This document shows, piece by piece, positions 44,277-55,997 of a DNA stretch of 64,000 bases. A program made the position numbers and the translations under genes. The DNA comes from Lasiodiplodia sp. COLG20 (taxonomy: Eukaryota > Ascomycota > Dothideomycetes > Botryosphaeriales > Botryosphaeriaceae). The stretch is taken from positions 124,001-188,000 of the forward strand of contig VNWV01000006.1 in assembly GCA_009801085.1 (NCBI GenBank). Reading direction: 5' to 3'. Within the stretch, counting starts at the first letter, position 1; each line of letters opens with the position of its first letter. The notes below the pieces were generated by a model. It worked only from the letters and a program-made list of their open reading frames with translations. It was not told where the DNA came from and made no database searches.

Positions 44277-45290
44277 CTACGCAAACTTGACACCATTCCT
44301 TAGCGTCCCAATTTCCGAGATGTTGACCTCCATCTTCGTACCCGGTACGAGGTACTTGGGCGGATTCAATCCGGCACCAACTCCTGCCAATGCACATTAG
44401 CAATCTGAGACTCATAATGCGTTAGAGTTCGCTCACCTCCAGGTGTCCCCGTCATGATCACAGTCCCCTTCTTCAACGTGGTTCCGGTGGAAAGGTAAGA
44501 AATAATATACGGCACCGTGAACAATAGGTCAGCCACCTCGGTATCCTGTCTCAGCTCCCCATCCACGAGCGTCTTCAGCTTCAACCTCTCTGGTTCTCTG
44601 ATGAGAGCCGCCGAAACCAGTGCAGGACCAAGCGGCGCATAGGTGTCAAAGCCCTTGGAGAAGCTCCACTGTGGGACTCTTCCAGCAAACTCGGGATTGC
44701 GCTGCAACTTGCGCGACGAGATGTCGTTGCCAGCGGTGTAAGCAGCAACGTAATCAAGGGCCTCGGATTCTGATATGTCTTTGGCATCCTTGCCAATCAC
44801 GACGCACAGTTCGCCCTCATAATCGGCTTGATCATCCTGAGCAATCTTTGGGATGACAACCTCGGCATCATGGTCGTGAATGGAGGTGTTGGGTTTGAAG
44901 AAGAGGGAGGGAAAGGGAGGGGGCGTGCGGCCTGCTTCCTTGACTGTTCTCGATGTTAAACTCTGGTTCAAGGCGGTAATGAATCACGTGTGGTGGGACA
45001 CAGGGATACTCACTGTGGGTCTTGTAGTTCAGGCCAATGCAGCGCACGATGGGCACATCTTCTTGAGACAGAGGGCCGAGCAGCTTTTGGACAGTGACGG
45101 TCTCTTCAGTGACTTTGGTGGCACCTGTGGTGTCGTAAAGGTCGGTGCCTGAGATGACTTTGGCCTTGAGGCCCGTCTCGCGTGTAGTGTTCCCGAGATC
45201 GAAATCTGGATTCGATAAGATTGGTTCGCCGTAAAGTGTCCGTCCGTCAGTTGCGACGAAGCGGATCAGTCTTTGCCATGCAGTCTTCAT
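44277..45290 (-). CDS. Fumarylacetoacetate hydrolase family protein (likely fumaryl/maleylpyruvate hydrolase)
   Basis: Exons 45290-45014, 44943-44437 and 44383-44277; 296 aa. The first intron ends at AACAG, which restores the family sequence IKEAGRTPPPFPSLFFKP. The metal-binding pair lies in DYEGELCVVIG (about residues 136-146), and YTAGNDISSR follows. The C-terminus GTPGGVGAGLNPPKYLVPG is only readable after removing the last intron and matches the family end. These enzymes cut C-C bonds of acylpyruvates with Mg2+ or Mn2+. In the gentisate route the family gives fumarate or malate plus pyruvate. It is divergent from the regulator gene, 464 bp apart. It completes an upper-to-lower gentisate pathway, but no maleylpyruvate isomerase gene is visible. 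Confidence 0.85.
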
Positions 45291-45754
45291 CTTCACAAAA
45301 TTTTCAAAGTCTCAAAAGGTGATTGTTCAATGGGCGAATGTTCAGGTCTGCTTTCTCGATAAAAGTTGAAGATGTTGGATTCAAGACTGACGTGCGTTCG
45401 GTTGCCGATGAGAGCATCCGGGCCACACGTGACTTACCGTTCTTTCCCCGGTGAAGCCAAACCGGACCACCTCCTTCTGAACACGGTTTTCACAGCCCGA
45501 CATCGACTCACTGAGCCACAATTTGCGCGTAAGCAATTCCATAGCCCTCAAATCCACCACCGTCGATAAAGACCTTTCCGGCCCAATCGGGGCGCCTCCA
45601 AAAGCTTTCGCCGCAGTCCACTGACCTGGCGATCTGGCGTGACAGCCGTCCTTCCCCGACAACAAACGGCCGAACCAGCCCCTACCTTTCCTTACCCGGC
45701 CCTTCTTCCGTGGAAATCTCCGCCCACACATTCCCCCACACGTCCTCCGAGCGG
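45291..45754. promoter_or_regulatory. Divergent promoter of the FAH-family hydrolase and the cluster regulator
   Basis: 464 bp between the two start codons. A pyrimidine-rich leader precedes 45755. Contains CCGG and CGG triplets but no motif that I can match to the other cluster promoter with confidence. Confidence 0.4.
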
Positions 45755-48284
45755 ATGATGCCTCCACGTCGGGCGACAGATGCCGACGGGGACTCGGACC
45801 CAGAGCGCAGCAAGCGACGCAGAATTTCCCTAGCATGCTCCACATGCCGTTCCAGGAAATCACGGGTAAGTCTGCCCCGGTGTTGTCCAATCATCTCGGT
45901 CCTCCGATAGCCAGGTTTGCTAACCAGGGGAATGTTCTTCCGGGCAATCAACAGTGCGACGGCAAGCGGCCCAAGTGCTCCAGCTGTACGGCTCTCGGCT
46001 TTGAGTGCAGCTATGTCCAATCAGCATCGTCGTCCAACGTCATAGTCGGCAAGGAGTACCTTTCTGATCTGGAATCCCGACTCGAGCGTGTTGAGGCCCG
46101 GCTCTTCGCCGCCGCTAATGGCGAGCTTCACGAAGACCAAACCGGCAGTAGACTGCTCCTTAGTCCTACGAACAGCAGCACCAATGCGGCACCTCCACAT
46201 GCCACAGCGCTGGAGGAGGATGGAGTAGGCACAGGGACCGAGACGTCAGATCCGAGGAACATAACGCCACCCATTACCTTCCAGTTCGAGCACCGCAGCG
46301 ATGAAGCCGAAGGCGCAACAGACGGTATCGGTTCCATTAGCTTTGCCGATGAGGAGGATTCCGCGTTCCTCGGCCCGTCATCCAACATCGCCTTCATGCG
46401 ACACCTTGGCCCTGCGCTGGCGCGCATATCACCTGCCGGACGGGCCGACACCAACCATCTTCAGGTGTCATCCATGCCGTCTCGGCTGGAAGGTGAAATG
46501 GTCAGGGCTTCTAGGAGGGCATCTCCTTCCGCAAGCTCAGGCCCCACGCAATCTTCAATCGCCAGTTCCAATGCGAGGAGAGAGAGTGCTTTCACACTAC
46601 CTCCAGATGAGGAAGTGCGCAGGCTAATGGACATGTACTTCTCAAACACGGGCATTCTCTTCCCTTACATCCACGAAGAGACTTTCCGTCAGAAATACGA
46701 GGAGATGAAGCGCAGAGGACCAAGTTCAGTTCAGAAGACATGGCTGTCTTTACTGAACGTCATGCTCGCTTTCGCGATAAGCACCTCACACGGCCCAGAG
46801 ACTTCTTTCGTCAAGCGGCAGAAGGACTCTGACATCTTCTATCGCCGTTCTGTTGCGCTTTGCAAGGAGCAGATGTTCCGAGCATCAAACCTCGAGACGG
46901 TGCAACTGCAGCTCCTTACCAGCCAGTATCTTCAAGGCTCTCATAAATCTTTGCAAACGTGGATGGTGCATGGTGTTGCGGTAAAAGGGGCCCTTCAGTT
47001 GGGGTTGCATTGCCAGAATGCGTCTGCAGCATTCACGCCGATCGAGAAAGAGTTCAGAAAGCGGACTTGGTACGGATGCATTCTGCTCGACCGGACTCTA
47101 AGCATGACGTTCGGTCGCCCGCCATCGATCCCAGAGGAGTACATCAAGATAGACCTCCCCGCACCCGAGCCTCCGTTGAGCAACACCGCCGGCGTCATTG
47201 ACCACCACTCAAAAGCAATCAGCCTAATGTTCTTCAAGGCCACCATCTCCTTGTACAGTATCCTGAACCAAACCATAACCCGCTGCTACGACTCCAACCT
47301 TGGCTATTCCACTGGCCCCGTTCCCATCACCAAAACCGTCAACCACGTCTTCGCACTCGAAACGCTGCTGCAGGACTGGAAGAGCTGTCTCCCTGCAGAT
47401 CTGCATTACCACGGCCCCAAATCCCCACCCAACACCACCACCACACCCGCCTCCCCTCTGCCGCTCGCGACGTCCACAAACCTGATCCACACCCGCGCGG
47501 CCACCGTCCTCATCCTCCGCTTCCTCAACCTCCGCATCCTCGTGCACCGCCCCATCCTAACCACCATCCTCGACTCGGTCGCAGCCAACGCCGCACACCA
47601 TCCTCCGGACCTGCTGCTCAAGCAGGTCGGCGCATACAACCTCAACTGCTGCCTCGAGTCGGCCCTGTCCATCATCAACATCGTGCGCACGACGCTGCGC
47701 TCTGCTCCGCAGGCGCTGGGTGCGTGGTGGTTCACGCTGTACTACACGTTCAACGCGGCGCTGGTCATCTGCGCGGCGTTGATCGTCCGGCGCAGTGGTA
47801 GTAATGGCGAGGTGGTGGTGCCGGGACAAGGCTTCGCGTTTGCGTGCGAGGATGCAGAGGCGCGGGACGCGTTGGACGCGGCGATCGAGGCGTTGGCGGT
47901 GCTGGATAGGGGGAATCGGATGGTAGATAAGTGCCGGAATCACTTGGGCGGGTTGGTGGCCGTGTTGAATAATGTTTGTAAGTGGCTTTGCTTCTTCTTT
48001 CCGTAACCCGCGCTGGGCCTCCATCACTTTCTTTCTTATTAAGCCTTTGATATTTGGCGTACATTTACTGACCGTATGGTGTTACAGTCGTCTCCAAAGA
48101 GCCGGCCGTTGAGGCGGTTTCGAGTTTGCTGTCTCCACCGACGGGTCCCGGGGCCCATGGTTCCGCAAATGCATTTGATCTCAGCAATCCGTTTGCCCCA
48201 TTTGGAACGTCGCCGGCAGGCGTTGAGCTGGGCGAGTTCCTAACGGACATGGATACTGAGATATTGAACATGTTTTTCGCATGA
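45755..48284 (+). CDS. Zn2Cys6 transcription factor, probable gentisate-cluster regulator
   Basis: Exons 45755-45865, 45955-47977 and 48088-48284 give 776 aa. The binuclear cluster CSTCRSRKSRC...CSSC...C spans residues about 27-54 and is interrupted by intron 1 just before the third cysteine. A coiled-coil-like stretch (LESRLERVEARL) follows as dimeriser. The fungal transcription-factor domain includes LMDMYFSNTGILFPYIHEETF (about 260-280) and RTWYGCILLDRTLSMTFGRPPSI (about 400-420). The C-terminal exon is acidic and aromatic (LGEFLTDMDTEILNMFF), like an activation domain. Its position next to the FAH-family gene makes it the likely activator of the aromatic genes. That is inference from context. 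Confidence 0.88.
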
Positions 48285-48381
48285 TACTACCGGAACCAGA
48301 CCATCTTGAGTTCGGTTCTGCTTCTGACGGATTCTGAGAGATCTGAGTCATTGTGACAAATTTCTATTAGTATATAAGCTC
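48285..48381. other. 3' flank of regulator gene
   Basis: Short non-coding stretch between the stop codon and the MITE. Confidence 0.3.
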
Positions 48382-48478
48382 GCTACGTAGGTAGTTGAAG
48401 CTATCATCCGGACGCAGATGTATATTTAATAATTCTACATTTACGTCCGGATGGTAGCTTCATCTACCCACGTGTAGC
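48382..48478. mobile_element. Foldback MITE, copy 4
   Basis: Arms GTAGTTGAAGCTATCATCC and GGATGGTAGCTTCATCTAC pair with a few mismatches around an AT-rich spacer of about 33 bp. The outermost GCTAC/GTAGC also pair, so the element may extend to these bases. It sits about 100 bp downstream of the regulator gene. Confidence 0.8.
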
Positions 48479-48804
48479 AAGCATCCGATTTTGCTGTTCA
48501 GTGGACAAACATGACCATGGACCTTAGAAGATGCTCCTACGTGGCATGTATGAGGCATGTAATTTTACAAGAAAAGATAATGATAGGAGTCCTCCGGTTT
48601 GTTTCTGGTTCCGCGTAGTCTAGGTTTAACTGTATCTTTCGTCATCTGCTCTCTCTTACTAACTAGTGGCGAGTTTAACCATAGCCGCGCGAGATTGAAT
48701 GCCGTTCCCCGAGGGGCAGATTTCGTGAGCCGATCAGGCGGTTTAATCAACCGAAAGTCCTTTCCCCATATGAAATCCCGAAAAAGCTATTATCCAAATC
48801 ACCA
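48479..48804. other. Intergenic region between convergent genes
   Basis: No gene seen. Confidence 0.35.
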
Positions 48805-50778
48805 TTAAGCACTTGTGGCATCTTCCCCCTTCGTCCAATTAACAATTGTGACTTCAGTACCCTCGCCTCGCCGATGAGGCGGCACAAAGCAATCGTAGTA
48901 TCTTGGCATGATGAAGCCGAGAATAATCATGAGCAGACAGAGATGTGCGAGAATAAAGCCGGATATCATCATCGGATCGTAACGAAGGGAGTAAAACTCA
49001 GGGTAGGCGAAGCTGAAGATGATGGCGAGAGTGGGGCCGCTGATGTACCTCAGGAGGAAAGGGTGGAAGGCAGGAATATTCCAGTTCTTCCCGCCGCCGA
49101 CGACAACGTTGAGATCGCGGCGCAGCTGGTTTCCCTGTAAGAGTAGAGGTTAGCGAAGCGCGGTGGTAGAGGGTTGATCGAGCCTTACGGAGTAGAACGC
49201 CAAGTACCAGAAACGGCTGAGGAAGATGTTGGCATCCCAGAAACTCGGTGCTTTGGAATCCGGTGTCTTCGAGATGAGAATGGATACGAGGGAGCAAACG
49301 ATGTACGTGCCGAATCCAGCGCCAGCTCCTGCCCCAGGGTTTGAAATGCCGTGTGCGACCGAGATTCCGATAACCTGGCCTCCAAAGTATCCGACGTTGT
49401 AGACGATGAAAGCAGGCAAGCCTGTCTGGCCAACAACGTCTCTCCAGCGGTAGACGGTAGTGGCGCTCACGACCTCGGTCCATACCACGAAAATCAGGGC
49501 CACGTTGTTAATCCATCTGTCGATCCCGTCCAGAAGGTAATAGCCGAACTCTGTGCAGTATGGTAGACACATGAGAAACGATATCAGCGTCAGCGCAGTG
49601 ACAATGACCGGACGCGAGAGCTTGAGTCCCGAGTCAACAACCAAAGTTACGACGGCGTCAAGCATGACAAAGGCTGAGCTAAATCCAAGAACAACAAGGG
49701 TGAAGAACAGAAGAACGGCCCAGAAGTTGGAGCCGGGCATCTGAAGCACGGCCTCTGGAAGCGTCAGGAACCCCACTACGAAAGCACCCAGCCGGACGCC
49801 ATCCTGCGGCCACCTGCGAAGATATCCGACGACACCGAACACGGCAAAGGCTGCAAAGTTCTCAAAGAGGACATTGCTGCCGCAAATGAGGATTGCATCC
49901 ATGACGGCATTTGAGTGTTTTGCGTTGTAGGATGCGTACGAGGTAAAGTAGCCGAAGCCAATACCAGTGGAGAAGAAGACCTGTCCAACGGCGGTTTGCC
50001 AGACAGTTCCAGATGCTAACTGATCACTTCTCCATGTTGCCCACAACAGTCTCACACCTTCTCGGGCATTTTCAAGAGAGAGCGCACGGCCCACGAAGAT
50101 GATGGTAGTGACGATTGGCAATCCCATGGTGAAGTATACGACGCGGCCAGTAAGACCGACGCCGCGGAAGATGGAGACCCAGATCAGGAACCAGATGAAG
50201 GCGCTCCATCCGACGGTTTCCCCGAGAATGGCGGTGCCTGGGTAACTAGTGTACTCTGCAACCTGACCGTTGCCTGGAGTCAAGCTCCCTTCGACAGAGT
50301 CAACATTGTGGATGATATCGTTCCAATAAAACTCCTCAATTCTACCTTCCCACGGGAGCGGGCTGGTGAAGGAATGGCGGAAGTAGTTCATGATCCATGC
50401 TAAGTTGACCGTGAAGTATTGGACGACAATAAAGCTGACAAAGACGGGACCCAAGCCCACGCCTTTCAGGCGTTTATTGATATTGTTGAATGCCATAAGG
50501 GTTCCTCCTTGGTATGCTTGGCCAACGGAAATCTCCAGGATAAGCGACGGGATGGCAATTAGGATAACAGCCATAAGATATGGAATAAACCATTGGAGGC
50601 CGTAGTTGTTGTAGACGACGGAAGGATATCGCAGCAGGTTGCCTTGGCCTGCACAGCCACCCATGGCGGCGAGAAGAAACGCAGCTCGCGACGGCCATTG
50701 GTCACGTCCTTCGTCTGATTTTTGCGGAGGCGGAGCGAGCCAACCGCCCACCTTCTTGACGTATTGTGAGACCGCCAT
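48805..50778 (-). CDS. Sodium:neurotransmitter symporter family (SNF) transporter
   Basis: Exons 50778-49189 and 49134-48805; 639 aa with about 12 membrane helices. The N-terminal start of helix 1 has the family signature in LLAAMGGCAGQGNLLRYPSV (residues about 36-55), where the unwound helix binds substrate and Na+. PYLMAVILIAIPSLILEISVGQ covers helix 2 and GIGFGYFTSYASYNAKHSN covers helix 6. The C-terminus ends in a cytosolic tail (RRGEGTEVTIVNWTKG). Members import amines and amino acids with Na+. The fungal substrate is unknown. The family is uncommon in fungi compared with APC and MFS carriers. Confidence 0.87.
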
Positions 50779-51612
50779 TACTGAAGCATTTCATAGGCGG
50801 GAAGCACAAAAATAAGGCAAGGGAAAGAAAAGGTCCCGAGAGAGCGGTAGGCAGACTGCAGGTCGAATTGGCGGTTTTATACCAGGTTCACTGAACCCGT
50901 CCAGCCAAGAATCATAAAGAGTGTTATGCGCCGCAAGCCAAGACAGCTTTCCGATGGCGGCTCCAATGCGTGGCGTGAGTGGGCGGAGAGGTCAGACAGT
51001 TTGCCGACTTCCGCCTTGACGAATTCTTGGCCCGTCTTGGCTCCCATTGCGTGCGACCCACGTGCCAGTGCCATGGGAATTCAGATAGGTGAGACCTATC
51101 GGATGCGTTAATAAAGTCTCTTTCGACAACTAAAACGAAACGAAGAATGCAGCATATGGTGTGGCCTTGATCCGGGACCATGGTACAGAAGCATGGCGCT
51201 AACTAACCTTTTCCGCATTCCTGGAGGCAGCCAAGACTAATACGATTAGAGGCAATCTTTACAGCTGCGTCTGCTCTCCGTTACACTGTGGTCGGAAAAG
51301 AGTCCATTGTTAGTGGTATCACGCCGACAAGAACGGAACATAGCCAATAGAAGGCTGAAAATTCCTGGACACGGTTTATGTATTCTATGGGATTGCCCCA
51401 AAAACAAGAAAAACAGCTGGCTGCATTAAACCGAGGCCTTAAAGAGATCGTCAGCCGCCTCCACCGCGTCAGCATCCGCCGCCACCGCCGCCACCCGCAG
51501 CGGCGCCTGCGCCTCCGCCATCACTCAGTCATCCACAGGCTGACCCACCAGTGGCACATCTCCCGCAAGGACCACCCCACCTCACTATGACCCCACGATA
51601 CCTTCTTCTCAC
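50779..51612. other. Intergenic region and promoter of the SNF transporter
   Basis: TATAAAA on the minus strand at about 50,875-50,881, 97 bp before the ATG at 50778. The stretch 51,440-51,560 is a CCGCC-rich imperfect repeat. No gene supported. Confidence 0.45.
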
Positions 51613-52904
51613 CTACAACTCCGGCGTGTCAGTCATCAAAACCCCCATCAGCGCTGTCGGGTATCTCGTCCCCGCGATCTCGGCTTCGTCAACCAGCTTC
51701 CGCACTTTGGCAACCTCAGCCGGGGTGATGTCCACCTTAACGGCGCCGACGTTTTCTTCAAGGTTCTTGATCTTGCTCGTCCTGTAAACGCTATCAGTAT
51801 TAACAACTTATATGGTCATATGCAGCATTCTCAGCCGTATTATGCGGCACGAGTGACCGAATCCCACAGCCACACGCTGAGCGCAACAACAGAAAAGGCC
51901 ACCACTCACCCAGGAATCGGGAAAACATCATCCCCCTGCGCCCACAACCACGCCAGCGTCAGCTGCCCCGGCGTGCACCCTTTCTCCCTTGCGATTTCGC
52001 GTATCGTATCCGCCAGCACCAAATTCTTGGGCAGATTCTCGTCCGAGAAGCGCGGGTAGATGACGCGGCGGTCTCCCGGGCCGAAGTCCTTGGTGCTGCG
52101 GAACGCGCCCGTGACGAGGCCCTTGCCGAACGGCGAGTACGCGACGACGGCGACGCCGAGCTCGCGGCACGCCGCGAGCAGGCCCGTCGTCTCGATCTCG
52201 TGCGTGACGGGGCTGTATTCCATCTGCACGGCCGCGATGGGGTGCACAGCGTAAGCGCGGCGCAGCGTCGTGGCCGAGACTTCGGAGAGGCCGAGGTGCT
52301 TGATTTTGCCTTCGCTGGTGGTAAGTGACGGTCATGTTAGTCAAACTCGGCGTTCCAGAGTGGTAGTGGTGGGGTTGATGTGAAATACTCACGCTTTGAG
52401 CTCTGCCATGGCCTGCACCGTGTGCTCGATGGGCGTCTTGCCGTCCACGCGGTGAAGGTAGAACAGGTCGATGCAGTCGATGCCGAGACGCTCCAAGCTA
52501 CGTTTGCACGCTTCTTTGACGTGCTCGGGGTCGCTGCGGAGGAAGAATTTCACGTCGGGAGAGCCGAGCTTGCCCTCGATGATGCCACCGAATTTAGTGG
52601 CCAGGAAAATCTCGTCACGTTTGCCCGTCCGCTTGAACCACTTTCCAAGGAGATCTTCCGAGTCACCCTGCCTTGATAGTCAGATAAATGTCTTGCACAA
52701 AAGAGGGACCCAGAAGTGTATTACGTAGACGTTGGCCGTGTCCCAAAATGTCTCGCCGAGCTCCACGGCGCGGTCGAGGAATTTGAATCGCTCCTCATCG
52801 GACGCAGGCTCTCCAAGTTCTATGGACAAACCCATCAATCCGAGCCCCAGACGTGGGACGAGGGGACCGTTGGCGCCGAGTGGCTTTGTCGGGATGAGGG
52901 TCAT
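51613..52904 (-). CDS. Aldo-keto reductase (AKR13-like)
   Basis: Exons 52904-52725, 52667-52393, 52314-51910 and 51781-51613; 342 aa. The TIM-barrel fold shows LGLGLMGLS near residue 20, the catalytic Asp-Tyr in WDTANVYG (about residues 54-61), the Lys in LATKFGG (about 80-86) and the His in LFYLHRVD (about 125-132). [10 protein letters not shown] and [14 protein letters not shown] follow, then the cofactor loop [17 protein letters not shown]. It should reduce aldehydes or ketones with NADPH in the cytosol. It lies 365 bp downstream of a Zn2Cys6 regulator on the same strand. The region 52,000-52,300 is very GC-rich. Confidence 0.88.
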
Positions 52905-53269
52905 TGTGAAAATCTGTTGTGAGTCTTGCGGAAAAGTATGGTGGAATGTTTGTGTGAAATGATGGTTTGGTAGTTCGAAACACCCTTCCCACATCTTGAG
53001 GCCCTACTTATACTTTTCGTTGAATGTCTTTCGTGGTGGAAGCGTTGGTGATGGAGCCTGGCGGAGTTCCGTCCGGAGGTCCGCTGGGGGCTTCTCGAAA
53101 GTAGAATCCACCACACAACAGTTCTTAGCGGAATTCCGCTTTGAATCCCCAACTAACTGCAACCAGGAATAGACACGTCCTAAAGCTCTTTCTCCACATT
53201 CTTGGAAGCGAGTTTATGACAGTAGGCCATTTCAAAACTGATTGACGTATCGAAGGGACAATCTCTCAG
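52905..53269. other. Intergenic region and promoter of the aldo-keto reductase
   Basis: 365 bp between the regulator stop and the reductase start. No gene. Confidence 0.4.
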
Positions 53270-54775
53270 TCAAACGGTGATCCAGTTTCGTAATACCATC
53301 GCTTTGCAGCATCGGTCCCCAGGTACCTGCTTAAAGTCAGATCGAGAATGCTTGTATTGGAAGGGGGAGCCGTACGACACGATATACATCCGCCCGAGAT
53401 CATCTACATCGGAGCCTTTTCCACTGTGCAAGACCTCTTTCACAAAGCAATTAGAGATTGTCCAATGAGGCTTCTCCTTCCACGCCCGAGTGAACTCGAA
53501 CGATGATGACGCCTCCCACAGATGCGTGGAGAGTGTCCAACGATGCGCCCTTCCCCAGGGACCTACATTAGCGACTATGGTAGCACGTCAGCTGATGCCT
53601 TTAGGGAAAAGGTCGAATGGATTACCGTCTCCATTCCTCAGCAAATGATATTTGCTGAGGAAGAAATGGCTCACGAGCACCGTTCTTCTTGTGCACTCTT
53701 CAAGTAGCCAGGACTACACTCAGAAGTTAAGCACGATTATTGAATGTATTACGGGGGGAAACATACATCCCAATGAGGTGGGTCCGGGCCTGCGCTAGGG
53801 ACGCTGGCAAATTGGTCGCGATGTTGTTCAAGCTGCATTGTCATTTCCTTCAGGGCTGGCATTGCAGTCTCGGCATGCCCCCGCTGCCGGATGTCACCAT
53901 CGAAGAGGCGAATAATCTGGTAGAGTAGTAAAGCTTGGATCATGATGAGCAGATCTCGAGCTGGTTTCGGTTCAGCAGGGTTGTGCTGCTGAAGCAAGCT
54001 GGATGCGTTTGCATCCAAAACCTTGAATACGGCAGCCTCGTTTGCTGAATTCTTGTTCGCATAAAGCGCCGAAGCTGTAAAGGCATCGAGTATAGCCTTG
54101 GGCATGATGTCTTCATACATTCGCGGATGCAGAAACGGCGTTTTCATCTTCAAAGCCATGTTTTTGGGGAAATTCCGTACCATATCAATGATGTATGCGC
54201 TGGCAGAGTTCGGGTTGCCCAATTTGCCATGATCAAGTTCTTCCTACAATCCAGTGAGAATGCGTCCTCACAAAGTGCGGAATTGAACATGCAAGAACTC
54301 GACAAACCCTTAGTTCATAGAAGTCTTCATAATCTTCTCGGGTGAACGTCTCCCGGGTAGAGGTCGATTGAGAGTCAGGACTGCCAAAAGAACTTTCTCG
54401 AGGATCATCCACTTGGTCAAAGGCGCCACTGCCGGTAAGAAGCGATGGCGTATCTCCCAGGTCCATGTGCAGATCCAAATCGTACCCGTTCATTCCGGGA
54501 ATGATACCCTCAAAGGCATCTGGCCCCATCGCATTGAGTGCAGCGAGGTCGAGGTCGAGGTCGGGTGCCGCAGCGGGCTTCTGCGACTGGTCTGGCCTCC
54601 AGGGACCAGCGGCGGACGGGTACTCGCACGCCAGACCCTTTTCCGCACATCGCGAGCAAGGGAGCTGCAGGTCGCAGCGCCGTTTCGCCTTGACGCAGCG
54701 TCCACAGCTCTTGCGGCGCGGTGGCGGGGCGGCTGCCGAGGCGGCGCTAGTGCCTGTGGCGTAGGTGAGTGACAT
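53270..54775 (-). CDS. Zn2Cys6 transcription factor
   Basis: Exons 54775-54308, 54243-53767, 53713-53626 and 53562-53270, with phases consistent; 441 aa. The cluster CGRCVKAKRRC...CSRC...C is at residues about 24-51. An Asp/Leu repeat (DLDLDLAAL) and Ser/Thr-rich linker follow. The rest (AILDAFTASALYA, ARDLLIMIQALLLYQIIRLFDGD, RRTVLVSHFF, then LWEASSSFEFTRAWKEK) is the C-terminal core seen in many short fungal cluster regulators. The last two exons are only recognisable after splicing. A Zn2Cys6 factor beside a reductase suggests local control, but no further cluster genes are present. Confidence 0.75.
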
Positions 54776-55997
54776 GGTGGAGTTCCGCGGGCAAAGCTTG
54801 AGCGGGAAGGGAGAGTGAAGGTGGAGTGACGGAGGCGGAATTCCGCTGCATGGAGTAGTGCGCGGAGCAGCACTGCCTTACAATCCTGCAGGATCGGTCG
54901 TCGGGGAATCTGACGTGCAGTGAGGACTTCAGCTGGGCAGCCTGGAATTGGGGGCCGCCCGCCCCTCAACATGGCTTAGCGTGATAGCATTAGGCAGCAC
55001 CATCCACACTCTTCATCGCCCAAAACCAGCAACTACAATGTCCCGCCCACGCATGTAACTCATAAACAATGATTGGACCTGGGATCGAATGAATTCGGCA
55101 GGCTCTGGTAGTGCCTAAGAACTACAAAAGGCCCTTGAGGTACTCGAGCTCTCGGTCCAGCATGCGTACCGCTACTCTCAGACCACCAACACGCTTAATT
55201 AAGAAACCCATTTACAAGCCGGGGACGCCGCTCGCAGCAGCGTCCACAACGCCCTTGTCAAGCATCCGCCTGTTCAAAATTATATTCAATCCCTCTTCTC
55301 AACCATGCACATCCATCATGTAGAAGAATTGAGGGCCTAGCACCCTGAAAACATGGTGTTCGTTAGATCCAATGATGAATGAAAGTACGAGATGAAAGAT
55401 TTATAAATCAATAAAATAGCAAATTTAATTAATCCGTGTGTCCTCACGCATGTAATAACGAAGGCATTAACACTTATCTTTGCAGGCTAATGAATATAAA
55501 ACTAGTCCCTTTGCAGCTCTCCGGGAGCCTTCCACGGCTCCTTACCTTCATCTCGAGGGACTGCAATACTTTTTTAGAGACTTATTAAGGGATTTCAGAC
55601 GGTAACGGGCTTTCTTTTAGTATATTCCTGATCCTAAAGTAGTCTATGAAGCTTCTTGCCCTCACCTAACATAATCTGACAGAAGCCTTGATATCTGGAG
55701 AGTATTTTGATGTTAAGTGGGTGGCAAATTAGCATAATGGATAAATCAAACGTGCCATTTAATTGTCATCAAATTTTACATACCCAGGAAATCTCTACCA
55801 GAATATTTAAGCTTTAACTACCCATGTTTGTATACCTTTACAATCAGATGTGCGCCGCACAACATTAACTTCATTTATCACTTAGCAGGATGCAAATGCT
55901 ATAGTTGTCGAAGAAGGCATCTTTGAACAGTACAGATTTATTGGCTAGACCATAATACAGTATAGGATATGAGAATTTTGGGGATATTGTTGCGCGG
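54776..55997. other. Intergenic region, AT-rich from 55.37 kb
   Basis: No gene supported. From about 55,370 to 55,990 the base composition drops sharply to AT-rich with many stops in all frames, unlike the flanks. Confidence 0.5.
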
